From assembly GCA_963693315.1 (NCBI GenBank), contig OY856188.1, positions 213,663,288 through 213,727,287 on the forward strand: a stretch of DNA of 64,000 nucleotides, given 5' to 3'. Below, one piece after another: positions 22,326-33,947 of this stretch. The DNA comes from Diogma glabrata (taxonomy: Eukaryota; Arthropoda; Insecta; Diptera; Cylindrotomidae). Position numbers and translations under genes: made by a program. The notes under the pieces were generated by a model. That model had not been told where the DNA came from, ran no database searches, and saw nothing but the letters and a program-made list of their open reading frames with translations. The stretch's first letter is position 1. Each line of letters starts with the position of its first letter.

Positions 22326-25250
22326 ATACTTTAAAATATTACCCAACATATTAACAATTGAATAATATGACACATAAACAAACAAATCGACACAAAACTA
22401 TTATTTGTATAACGATTGTAACTGTATATAAGTAATTACGTTAAAAATACTTAATAAATCTTTCATTTTAGAGTAACCTAACCTAACGTATACCCCAAGG
22501 TTTTATCTAAAATGAAAACTCCATAATATATGTATGTATTATCAGTGTCAGCATTTCGGTTTAAACTTAAATTGTGTTTTGACATTTGAGATAAATATCA
22601 AAATGTTTCTTGAGTATGGTTTATTAGAGTGGTATAGCTACTAAAAATTTTATCGGTGTTGGTGGGAAGCAACATGTATGGATAGTTGAATAATGAAAAC
22701 CTTCAGAGGATGAGATTCATTCATATTTAATTTATTTTTATTTAGTTTAAAAATAATTTTTAAAAAGAAACATTTCTTATTAGAATAACTGAAATTTCTA
22801 TAGCTTATTTTCATAGGAAATTGAATTTTATATTCATATTTGAATGCATATTTTATGAAAATATAATTTAGGTCGAGCCCCCAAAACAATAAAAACTTAT
22901 TTCAAAGTTTTCTTGCTTACACAATAAAAAATTTAAATTGTTAAATTAGTTGTTTTATTGTATTGTTAATTCATAATTTCAAAATACAGTTGTGTTGTAG
23001 TATGTAGTTGCATTATAGGTTTTGCATTATACTTTGGTTTGTATTATTTATCTTCTCATATTAATTTGGCTATAAACGGATAAAAGTATGAGTGAAAAAG
23101 AGCTTATCATATACTAAATGGTGTTTGTTTGTGCGATCTAGATTATACTTATAAAATAAAAAATAAAAAAGTTCTATCAAAATGGCATTTCATGCCCTAT
23201 AATATTGCCTATGCCAACTATCATTTCACAAACCAAAAACATTTTAGGAATTTAAATAAAAACTAAAACTAAACTTGATATGATCCAAAACCAGCTGATA
23301 TTTATACACCCGGATAACAACCGGATTCAGTTTGATGAAGGCCTTGACATTTACAAATAATATTCAAAATGACATTCTATTTCAATTAAAACTAACATTA
23401 GTATCAATACAGATTAAGTTTTAATTAGAAAAGAAAATATTACCTAGCCAAAGCCATCCTGACATGTGATAATCCACCCAAGGGTAATGCTAAAGTATCC
23501 ACGATGAAACAATTTTTTGTAAACAAGGCACAGAAAAAAAATTATATATGCAATCAATTATTTTTTAAGAAAAATATAAGTAAAAAAAATTTCGAAAAAA
23601 TTTTGACACAAATATTTTCACAAATTTTTTTTCACCAATCCACTGAACATAAAAAAAGTAAATTAATTTAATTAATTTCACTCAATTCAAGTTGTTATCC
23701 TCATTTAGAAAAATTAAGATTTTTTTTTTGATGAAATAATATATTATAACCAAATATTAACACTAAACTTTTTTTTATAAAAATAATCCACAAAAATAGA
23801 AAAATTCATTGAGTTAAAAAATTTGTTTAACACTTCCAAAAATAATATTATTCCTGCTTTTCCTCAAAATTAATTTTATTTTCAGACACAAATCAAGGTA
23901 AATTCGAAATTCATAATACAAGATTGGTAGCATAAAAAAGGGAAAAAAAACTATAAAAAATAAGAGGAAAATCACATTTTCTTTTGTTAATGACAAAAAC
24001 AACAATTTTTGTTTATAAATGCACGTTTTAGACCAAACAGAAAATCAGCTAACACGGACACGTCTTTACCGACACGCAGCTGCTAGCAACTAAAATTATT
24101 TCAATGAATATTTTTTATTTTTTTACATTAAAAAAGAACTAAAAAAAGCTTTGTTGGTATTTTCTTTTGCTTTTCATTTTTTTCTTCTGTTTTTGTGTCA
24201 TACATTTGTGTCGAGAGCCGAATAAAATCCGATTTTATTATATGTTTGTATTTATATGTATGCGTGGGTTAGTTTTTTCTCGGTTTCATTCGCTTTTATT
24301 TCTTTTATTTTTGAGTATTTTGAAAGGTGGAGAGGCGAAGCAAAAGTAAAAAAAACTTATCATAACACAGCTTTTAGGAAAAGCATGCTATCAGATGATT
24401 TAAGTTCGCAGTTTAATGGAAAGCGGTTTTGTTGATTGGTATTCATATTTGGTTTGTTGATTGAATTTTATTGTAATTAGTTCTCAAATTTGTTATGTCG
24501 ATTTTTTTTATGATGGATTAGTAACATGAGAGAATATTTTTTCAATAAGTTAATCTATTTTTTTAAAGAGTTAAGAGAGAAAACTTAATTAGAGTAAAAT
24601 GTTCAATGTAATGTAAGCAACATAAAATTTTTGTTTTTGTTGAAACGACGACAATGGCGATGAGTGATGACTGATGATATTCTTATTTTACAAAACAAAA
24701 TTTTTATAAAATATTAAAATATGGTAAACATTTCTACATTGGATAAAATTTGATTCACAGCTGTTCATAGTGATTAAAGAAAGAACGTTCACCAGGTGGA
24801 TGAGCTGTTGTACAGATAAATTCTATAATTGTAAATAAATCAAAGGTGTGTTTCGCATTTCATTTTTAAGATCTGTTTGTTAATAATATTTGAACAATAT
24901 CGAGTTGTAGCATTTTATATTTGCAATAACTGCCACAATACTTATTCGAAAATATCCATAAATAAATAGATCTTCAGACCCAAATTATTTAAGAGATAAA
25001 ATGAATATCTGTACTTGCCCTATCATTAAATTCACTCATTTACTTTCTCTTTATATCCAACATTTAATTTGGTTCTACTATAATAGAACGTATCTAATAA
25101 GAGGATACATAATACTTTGCAAAGAGCAATCCAGTATACCAACACACTCAATCAAATAATTTGTTTGTTTTGAAAAATATAAGTGTAAACCATATCAATA
25201 TACACATATCCAATCGATGAGGTTGTTTCAACCTCGTCGTGAGATCGAAT
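22326..25250. other. Long low-complexity region; one weak exon candidate
   Basis: Mostly AT-rich with no repeat boundaries that I can define. Reading frames are short and featureless. The only gene-like signal is a possible first coding exon at 23454-23467 on the minus strand. This is one of the few parts of the window that may be original host sequence. Confidence 0.4.
23454..23467 (-). other. Candidate first coding exon (MALAR-) with donor site
   Basis: On the minus strand an ATG in good context (AGGATGG) is followed by four codons and a donor AG|GTAATA at 23453-23452. The same frame is open upstream for about 25 codons (ending DTLALPLGGLSHVR) back to a stop, so the segment could also be an internal exon. 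There is no identifiable homologue and no downstream exon that I can connect. The evidence is splice-signal and frame only. Confidence 0.2.
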
Positions 25251-25500
25251 AATTTTTTATAAAATGTGTTGTGTAGTAGGAATTACATATGTGTCACATA
25301 AAAATATGTGTCACATAAAAATGTTTAAGGCCATCATCCCACAACAACAACATGCGTTCTGAGGTGTGATGGTCACAAATTTTTTTGTGTTACTTTCTTT
25401 TACGTTTTTTTTAAAGAAAGGATAACTAAACAATAAATATCATTACATAATAAAATATGACATAGGCCAATATTTTATTATTATAGAAAATAAATATAAA
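25251..25500 (-). repeat. LINE 3' tail fragment, minus strand
   Basis: Read on the minus strand, the order is ATATTGGCCTATGTCATATT, TGTTGTGGGA, CCTTAAA, a doubled GTGACACATA, TAATTCCTACTACACAACAC and ATTTTAT. It matches the 3' part of 41515-42138, and its last 100 bp match the 3' UTR of the LINE ending at 38893. The doubled GTGACACATA is private to this copy. Confidence 0.7.
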
Positions 25501-26470
25501 ATAAAAAGGTATAAATCAAATTTTTTAGAAACATTTTAACGAACAAAACTAAAATAGGATTATCAATAATCCAGTTAGTGTTACATTCATTGATCATGTG
25601 ACGCACTCCCTTTAGCAATGATTAATGATTACCCACAACCTCGATTAATATTTAAATAATTTACTTAACTATAATTTACTTCCATTACAAAGCATTACAT
25701 GATTTCCACAAATAAATTCAAGCGGAACTCTGACGTTACACTGAAGTAATGGCTTAACAAATGTTTCAAAAACTTCAGTTCTTTTCAAGTTCTTTTATTG
25801 TTAACAATACTACTTAAGCCAACAGTTGTACTCAAATCTACTCACCTGAGGATCAACAACCTTACTTGGTTCAAAAAATCTAGACGACATTCAAAGGTAC
25901 TTGGAGAAGCACATATAAAAGGAAGAATACTTCAATAATTGAAAGAGACGATAATAGCTTTTTTACAGCTATTACTGCTCTCTCATTTTTTAGATTAGTC
26001 TTGATGTAAATATTTGAAGGTATCACTTTAACTTTTTTACAATTCTGTAAAAACCTAATGTCACTTTTGATTAATTCTATTTTATGAAGTGTGTAAACGA
26101 TTTTCTTACTCACGTTGTTTTTGTTTACTTTTTATTTTAATTTTCATTTTTTCTTTTTTTCAATAATGAAACAATAAAATTGAAAATAAAAAAAACGTGA
26201 TTTGATTTTTCCGTTTTATTAAGATGTGCACAATACATATTTCATTTTATGAGGCAAAAAAAATGCTTGCTTTCAAAGTTCATATTTGTAGAATAAAAGA
26301 AAAGTTAAAAAATTTAAAAGGTATATTGAGATGAAACTTTTTTCTTTAAGTAAAGAATCAAAACTTGGGCCATTAAATAAAAATACTGAAGAAGCTAAGA
26401 AAATTTAATGAACGTTATTATATATCATTGTAGTTTGCATTTTGCTTAGCTTTATCTATAGGTTGCTTAA
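25501..26470. other. AT-rich intergenic stretch
   Basis: No supported gene or element. A 77-codon minus frame at 25880-26113 has no recognisable domain. Confidence 0.5.
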
Positions 26471-26472
26471 TA

Positions 26473-27554
26473 GTCCAGTCATTTAAGCTTAAATTAGGTG
26501 GGAATCTCAGAATTCGAGATACCCAGCTGTAAGTCTGTAAATACTTGTATATTGACACCCTAAAAGTTGTCTCAAAACCTACATATGGTAGGGTGTACGC
26601 AACTATTAAATTTCAAGGTCAAAGGTAGCAAAAATCGGTTTTTTGCGCTTTTTTTGTAAATATCTCATTTCCTATGGGTTTTTTGCTATATGTATTTATT
26701 ATCAATACTGTAGAATACAAAATTCTCTACAAATTTTGTTTAAAAAAATGTTTCATACTGTGAACCGTTTTCGAGATAGAGGGCGGAAAGCGCGCGGTCA
26801 CAGCATCACTTCAGGTCAACCGGTGCCTCCGGTCAAAAACGCGCCATATATAGTTGATGAACTCTCGATGAATCAATGATTATAAGTATTTGTCAATTTT
26901 TATTAAATATTATATTATATTTTATCATTTTTTTCCTAACCTATCCACTTTTTATTCAGTATTAATTTATTTAACAACACTTACCTGTCCATGTAATTGC
27001 AGAATTGTTAATGAAAATATAGGAGTTATATCTGAATTTTAACCTAATTAATATTAATAACTTCTTACATGATGAAAAAAAAAAAAACAAATAAATTATG
27101 AATTAATCTTTTTATTAAAAAATATCATTCAATACATTTATTTTTATTAAAAGTAAAAAAGTGGAATAAAGGGTGTATGGGTGCACATATATGGCGCGTT
27201 TTCGACCGGAGGCACCGGTTGACCTGAAGTGATGCTGTGACCGCGCGCTCTCCGCCCTCTATCTCGAAAACGGTTCACAGTATGAAACATTTTTAAACAA
27301 AATTTGTAGAGAATTTTGTATTCTACAATATTGATAATAAATACAAATAGCAAAAAACCCATAGGAAATGAGATATTTACAAAAAAAGCGTAAAAAACTG
27401 ATTTTTGTGACCTTTGACCTTGAAATTTAATAGTTGCGTACACCCTACCATATGTAGGTTTTGAGACAACTTTTAGGGTGTCAATATACAAGTATTTACA
27501 GACTTACAGCTGGGTATCTCGAATTCCGAGGTGAACTTACTATAATGACTGGAC
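26473..27554. mobile_element. 1.08-kb foldback with 380-bp arms and TA duplication
   Basis: The ends are GTCCAGTCATTTAAG and the complement of GTCCAGTCATTATAG, each bordered by TA (26471-26472, 27555-27556). Both arms carry GAGATACCCAGCTGTAAGTC, ACCTACATATGGTAGGGTGT and the GC-rich inner block CACTTCAGGTCAACCGGTGC. The loop (about 26855-27180) is AT-rich. Frames through the arms (for example at 27147-27491) are by-products. No transposase is present. Confidence 0.85.
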
Positions 27555-27671
27555 TATAAATCATTTCACTCTATGCTTAATGTTAATATTATTAAACATT
27601 TTCTTCTCTTGCTCAAATCATTTTATTCTCAAGTACCTAATGCGTTTTGCAAACTGAAACGATTAAGATAT

Positions 27672-28244
27672 TGTTACGTTTTTCTAGCCCTACTTCCAAT
27701 TGGCCTTACTCACAACTCGATAAACGTAAATCTATTCCGAGTTCGATCACTGATTAGTAAGCACAAACACGTGTTTTATTAAGTATTTAACTCCTTAATT
27801 GTTCCACAACAACAGAAAACAATACAACTTCAGAAACTCCAATGGTTGATTGTAGCAATTTCCAGTAACACAACGTTCAAAATAATACACAAAATATTTC
27901 TTCTCAAAAACATTTTGACTTTATTCACAAAAACTAATTTAAAAACCACTTTTATAATTTTAACTTTACCATCGCAGGTTTAAAATAAAACTAATCTTTT
28001 CTACAAGAGGTAAATTGCTTATTTATATACGATTCTGCCAAATTTCTAGATAATTCGAGGTCTTTTTTTAGAAACCTTGAGAAAATATTAGAATATTCGA
28101 TTATTTTGCGTTATGTTGATTTGATTGATAAAATCATTCAATTTTATTTATTGTTGACTCAAGTTCTAAGAATACAACAACAACACTATTCCTTTCATTA
28201 ATTTGTTGTTGTGTTTTTGTTAAGATTTTGCTGTAATCGTAACA
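27672..28244 (-). mobile_element. Solo LTR, Gypsy-like, 573 bp
   Basis: It starts TGTTACG and ends CGTAACA, with ATAT on both sides (27668-27671, 28245-28248). It is similar along its length to 58986-59691, and it shares words such as GTTCGATCACT with the LTR of the Gypsy element at 59833. By analogy with that LTR the transcription strand is minus. No internal sequence is attached, so recombination between two LTRs is inferred. Confidence 0.85.
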
Positions 28245-30076
28245 ATATTAATGTTCGGCTATGCAACCCTGAACAACTTAATATGAGAACTGTTACAAAT
28301 TTGCTAAGATACACATGAAGGTATGCAGAATGAAAGCAGCAAAGAAAAGAGATGGAAACGAGGTGGGGATAATTCACCGTTACAGGACAAACCAAATTGC
28401 TGTTATAATGCAATCCATTCGTTTGCTTTGCCTTAGCAGTATCATTAGTTAGCATATCATTCGTTGGTATTTGAAATTGTCATGCTACATTCGTTTATTG
28501 ATAGTTTATTTTATTTTCCCAATTACTGACCAAAAACGAAAACGTCATAAACATCTGTTTTATTTATTAACGAAACTTATAGGTTTAAATACCTTACTTT
28601 TACAACTAGGTTGAGGTTCGCATGCGAGACTGTAACCTAAGTTTTTTAATAGATATAAATTGTTGTTACTAATATAATAGAATAAAACCTATTTCGTCGG
28701 ATTGAGAATAATGAAAAAACCATCGGAGATTTGTTTTGTTAGATAAGACATAAAGCTATATTTGCTTCCATTAGAATATTTTACGCTTACCAGAATTTTT
28801 AGTAGCATCGGGCAAGCAAGTAAAACCGAAAACATCCAAATGATGTTCATAAAAGCATTCATTAAGATTTCAGAACCAATGTTGTTGTGTGACCTGGGGC
28901 GTAAAACATACACGCAAAGAAGCTCAAATTAATAATTGCAACCTGTTTGTCTGCCAACCGAATGTTCCGTCACAATAACCTCAAATTCTGTTGTCTTGCC
29001 TTCAAGATCTCAACGTGAGAATGAAAGGAGAAGAAGTTGCAGAAATCTATCAGTCTATCAGTGTATCTATCTGTATGTTGTGCAAATATTGTAATTCATG
29101 TGACACAATCCTTTTTATAAAAAAAAGAACGTAAAACGAACTTATTTATAACATTTAGTAAATCAACTTAAAAAATCGGGAAACAATTTTAATAATAGTT
29201 ATAATAACAGAAACAATAATTCATTCAACGACCTAGATTCTATGCACTACATAACTGAAACGTGTAGACAGGATTTATATAACAAATAAAACAATACCAC
29301 CTCATACCACAACCTCGATTAATATTTGAATACATAAAATTAAACAAAGTTTAACAATAAACCATAATTTATTTATATGAAACTTAATGATTTGTTTTTG
29401 TCATTTGTTACCATGTAGTGTGAAATTATGTTTGACGATGCGATTCCAATAAAACTGAAAAACAAAATACAATACTACAAAATAATATTCAAAGAGAAAA
29501 AATAAAACACACTTAAATCTAAAGTAGGTCAAGAAATATTACGACGCACCTTGAGACCCTTTGCCCTGCCCTTGCTCAAATACAATTTTTATTTTTATTC
29601 AGGTCGTCGTCATCGTCTCTGTTTGCCATGCCCTATTTATGTAATAAGAGTATACACATTTGTGCTCGTAAATATGTATATATATTTTGATTTAAATATT
29701 AATGAAATTATTTCAATTTGCAAAATTGTATTATAAATATATGTATTATTATTAAAACTTGAAGGTTCATAAATAATATATGTATGAACCTTTATTTTTT
29801 ATATTGTAAAAATCTTGAAAAATAATAAAGGGAAGTTGTTAGTCTCGTCTTTTTACATTAAAAAGATTACTTTTTTTATAGATTTATTTGTTTTTTTTTA
29901 TATTATGGAGGCGCATGAAAGTTTATGTTAAACGAAAGTTGCTTCAAAAATAGTATTGAATTATTTTCTTTAAACTAAATTTTTTTCTTAGTTCGTTTCG
30001 GTCTGTATGTTTTGATTATTGGTTTAACTTTCAGTTTTACTGAATTTCCATTTATCGTACTGCAAATTTTAGTTAA
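28245..30076. other. AT-rich region with one weak exon candidate
   Basis: No repeat boundaries found. The candidate exon at 28791-28893 is the only gene-like signal. A short hairpin (AAGGTTCATA...TATGAACCTT) lies at about 29762-29792. Confidence 0.4.
28791..28893 (-). other. Candidate internal exon with a membrane-helix-like stretch
   Basis: On the minus strand an acceptor (TTTTACGCCCCAG) at 28895-28894 and a donor (CTG|GTAAGC) at 28790-28789 bound 103 bp. In the open frame this gives SHNNIGSEILMNAFMNIIWM then FSVLLACPMLLKIL, hydrophobic enough for a membrane span. The frame also stays open through the donor to 28689, so the splice is not proven. I do not recognise the protein. Confidence 0.25.
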
Positions 30077-30219
30077 TATATTGAAAAACTCATTTTGGAT
30101 TTTTGAGATCAATTAAACTCAAGTAAGTAAAGAAGTAATTGGAATATTTTCAATTCAAAGGTATGGTTTGAAGTTTTCTCAGAAAAAAACTACAATTCAC
30201 ATATTACGTGTTTCGGATC

Positions 30220-30286
30220 GGATTCGAACCTACCCTCGTCAGTGCCCGGCTCGAATCTTTGGGCAGACACGCTATCGATTACGCCG
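30220..30286 (-). promoter_or_regulatory. tRNA-like A and B boxes, unit 1
   Basis: The B box is at 30220-30230 and the A box at 30276-30286 (minus strand). The downstream half does not fold into a clear acceptor stem, so it is tRNA-derived rather than a tRNA gene. Confidence 0.65.
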
Positions 30287-30734
30287 TTGAGGCGATGACA
30301 ATTTCAAAGTTGAAACTTCTTCATCACTTATTTATTTTACTTAAGTTGAATTTTTCCACTGTCATTAGACTCCATATTATGGAAATGCTTTTACATTATA
30401 TGGGATTTTTTGCATTAAATTTCTAGACAATACTTTGTGTGAATTCATAGAATGGGGAACATTTCTATTCTAATTAACATCCTAAGTCACGATTGTATAG
30501 TCATTATTGATTGTTTCCAATCAATGTGAAATCAATGGCTGACACTTGGTCAATTTGTAGTTCTACATGTATTAACATTAGACTACATTAAGGGAATTTA
30601 AATTTCATTTTGGATTTTTGAGATCAATTAAACTCAAGTAAGTAAAGAAGTAATTGTAATATTTTCAATTCAAAGGTATGGTTTGAAGTTTTCTCAGAAA
30701 AAAACTACAATTCACATTTTACGTGTTTCGGATC

Positions 30735-30801
30735 GGATTCGAACCTACCCTCGTCAGTGCCCGGCTCGAATCTTTGGGCAGACACGCTATCGATTACGCC
30801 G
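30735..30801 (-). promoter_or_regulatory. tRNA-like A and B boxes, unit 2
   Basis: Identical arrangement 515 bp downstream of unit 1: B box 30735-30745, A box 30791-30801. Confidence 0.65.
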
Positions 30802-31377
30802 TTGAGGCGATGACAATTTCAAAGTTGAAACTTCTTCATCACTTGTTTATTTTACTTAAGTTGAATTTTTCCACTGTCATTAGACTCCATATTATGGAAA
30901 TGCTTTTACATTATATGGGATTTTTTGCATTAAATTTCTAGACAATACTTTGTGTGAATTCATAGAATGGGGAACATTTCTATTCTAATTAACATCCTAA
31001 GTCACGATTGTATAGTCATTATTGATTGTTTCCAATCAATGTGAAATCAATGGCTGACACTTGGTCAATTTGTAGTTCTACATGTATTAACATTAGACTA
31101 CATTAAGGGAATTTAAATTTCATTTTGGATTTTTGAGATCAATTAAACTCAAGTAAGTAAAGAAGTAATTGGAATATTTTCAATTCAAAGGTATGGTTTG
31201 AAGTTTTCTCAGAAAAAAACTACAATTCACATTTTACGTGTTTCGGATCGGATTCGAACCTACCCTCGTCAAAAAGCATTTCCATAATATGGAGTCTAAT
31301 GACAGTGGAAAAATTCAACTTAAGTAAAATAAATAAGTGATGAAGAAGTTTCAACTTTGAAATTGTCATCGCCTCAA

Positions 31378-31444
31378 CGGCGTAATCGATAGCGTGTCTG
31401 CCCAAAGATTCGAGCCGGGCACTGACGAGGGTAGGTTCGAATCC
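31378..31444 (+). promoter_or_regulatory. tRNA-like A and B boxes, inverted unit
   Basis: In the inverted unit the boxes read on the plus strand: A box 31378-31388, B box 31434-31444. The truncated third unit retains only a B box at 31250-31260. Confidence 0.65.
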
Positions 31445-31791
31445 GATCCGAAACACGTAAAATGTGAATTGTAGTTTTTTTCTGAGAAAACTTCAAACCA
31501 TACCTTTGAATTGAAAATATTCCAATTACTTCTTTACTTACTTGAGTTTAATTGATCTCAAAAATCCAAAATGAAATTTAAATTCCCTTAATGTAGTCTA
31601 ATGTTAATACATGTAGAACTACAAATTGACCAAGTGTCAGCCATTGATTTCACATTGATTGGAAACAATCAATAATGACTATACAATCGTGACTTAGGAT
31701 GTTAATTAGAATAGAAATGTTCCCCATTCTATGAATTCACACAAAGTATTGTCTAGAAATTTAATGCAAAAAATCCCATATATTGAAAAAC

Positions 31792-33945
31792 GTTTTTGCT
31801 ATTTAGCTTTTATGTAAGATATTTTACGAAGTAAAAAAAGACAAACAATGAAATGGGCAATACTTTTTTCACTTGTTAGAAAGTTTGGTGGTTTTAAATA
31901 TTTTTCTTATAGCGATAAAGTTAAAGTACCCGGGTAGGAGCTGCCAATATTAAACAATGGCTCAATCGGGAGCCAGTACTAGCGAGCCAAGCCTAGGCTA
32001 GTTAGCTTTGGTTTCAGTATGGGCTAGTTGTAAATGCCTAGACTGAACCAATGTTCAGTTTATTATATTAAGCGTTATTAACCAGTCAGGTTATTAACCA
32101 GTCAAACATGTACCGGTCATATTATGTTTATCTTTATTTTCATATATGTTACTCTTTCATATAAACTCCCCCCCCCCCCCTTTAAAGGAGGTCTGGAAAA
32201 AAAATTGGTTTGGTAGACCTGGCTCAAGTCTTATTTGCCAGACTTGGCCACAGGGCATCAGTCCAAGCTTGGACCGTTTGAAAATGTTAAGCCTGGCCCA
32301 ACCCCCAAAAGCTGTGGCTTGGCCAGTCGCTCAATATACACAATACTTTTCTACATAATTAAATAAACATAAAAATACGTGTTTTATTTTAAATGCAACG
32401 CCGTTTTCGGAAAAATTTAAAGATATTCTAGTTTTATTTTATTTTTATTGATTTTTTATTTTGGGACGTAATATTTGTAAGCTCATTTCACGTAAGTTTG
32501 AAATCGCCGCAGCTATGTTGGTTCTGTAAATTTCAAACTAAAGTAAAATAATCTTCATTTAAAATAAGTATCATTTTGACACCGTTTTATACAACATACT
32601 ATTATTTTTCTTTATTATTTACAAAATTACAAGTAGAAAATAATTTTCTGTTTCAACTTTTTTAACTTTCGAAAGAAATAAGAACACAAATTTCTAAATA
32701 TATTTATTACATTATTATTATTATGTACACAATGATCGAATTTTTTTATTATTTTTGCATTTTTAATATACCTACATGTATATATGTATATATATATATA
32801 TATATATACCCAATAAAAATATCTTCGTCTCATTTTTTCAGTGAAATTGAAAAAGAAAATCATTTACTTTTTCTAAGTTATGAAGTTTTAAAAGATAAGT
32901 TTGTATGTTATTATCGTAATTTATGGTTTAACTATTATTTAACAAATATTAGTTAACTATTCAAGAAAATCAGTATACTGGAAAACATTTTTTATTGTGA
33001 AATTAAAATTGTGTCACAAGTGAGAAATATAAAAAAATTATGAAAGTAAATCGAATTAACTTATTAAGACGATTATCTTTATAACTAATTTAATTAAATT
33101 TTTTACAAAGCTTAACAGAACATAAAATTATTAGTAATTTCAATTGTTTTAGTTTTACTTTCTACACATTGAATTTTAGAAAATAATTATAATATATGTA
33201 ATAAAATTATAAAAAGCTTATAAAACAATAAAATTTTTGGAATTATTGAAGAAATACGCTTTTTTGAGAAAACCCTTTAAGTCCACTGTTCTACTGTTTC
33301 TAGAAGATTTTTTTGTTTAACTTAAAGTGTTGTATAATAGAGATTACAGTATAAACGTATATGTACCTTTTAAGAGCTATGTATTAAACAACAAGTGTTC
33401 TGAGGGATTGATGACGCTTTTTTAACAAAAGCTGAATGAAGTTGATCGAGACTACATTCGGAAATGAAAACATAATTCTAAATGAAAACATAATTCGGAT
33501 TAACAGATTTGTCTGTATTCTGGTTTTATGCGACAACCTTTGCACCTACCGACTGACGAGTAAAAAGGAGGGAAAGGAAAAATATATTTGAGGTAAGATT
33601 TAACTAATTTCATCTGGGTACTGCTCACGACAATAATTTTAAAAACGACAGGATTAGCAACAATACGACGGTGCTGTATAGAGAATCAACATTCATATAG
33701 CACACGTTTGAACAGCGTCCAAAAGAATCAGGATGGAAACAGATACAGTAGCACTCAAACTTAACAAAAATGCCTCAATTAAGAATACGAAAAGAATTAT
33801 AATTGCAATATAATTGATATGGAATGAAATATTTATTGCATTTTTGAATGTTGCATGTATGAAGATTTTAATGTTTCAATACCTACACATATACTGATTT
33901 AAATATTGTTGCCGAGGAAACCATCAACAGTTCTGTTTTGAACAA
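31792..33945. other. Intergenic stretch with short homopolymers
   Basis: It contains 13 C residues at 32168-32180 and a short (TA)n at 32785-32808. A GC-richer block at 31930-32340 has repeated GGCTAG/CCAAGC-type words and may be a decayed MITE. No gene is supported. Confidence 0.45.
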
Positions 33946-33947
33946 TA

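Larger units (their letters stand above)
30090..31778 (-). mobile_element. Multimer of a 515-bp tRNA-like repeat with one outer 13-bp duplication
   Basis: Two complete units (30091-30605, 30606-31120) are spaced exactly 515 bp and are almost identical. A third is cut at 31270, and a fourth, nearly full-length and circularly permuted, follows inverted (31271-31778). The direct repeat TATATTGAAAAAC lies at 30077-30089 and 31779-31791, outside the whole array and absent between units. Each unit contains pol III-like boxes: a B box GGTTCGAATCC that fits the consensus fully and an A box CGGCGTAATCG with one mismatch, 45 bp apart, on the minus strand in the direct units. The small reading frames beginning RIGFEPTLVSA are antisense translations of the tRNA-like part. 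It is best explained as a tRNA-derived SINE-like multimer. Confidence 0.75.

Noticed and set aside
26643..27491. Frames sharing KMFHTVNRFRDRGR on opposite strands
   Set aside because: They are the two arms of the 26473-27554 foldback read outward; the arms are inverted copies, so the shared peptide is expected.
30208..31456. Three identical 72-78 codon frames starting MFRIGFEPTLVSA
   Set aside because: They are antisense translations of the tRNA-like part of the 515-bp repeat, not a protein family.
32146..32358. 70-codon frame with less AT-rich codon use
   Set aside because: It spans a poly(C) run and repeated GGCTTGG-type words; it is likely a decayed MITE and has no domain.
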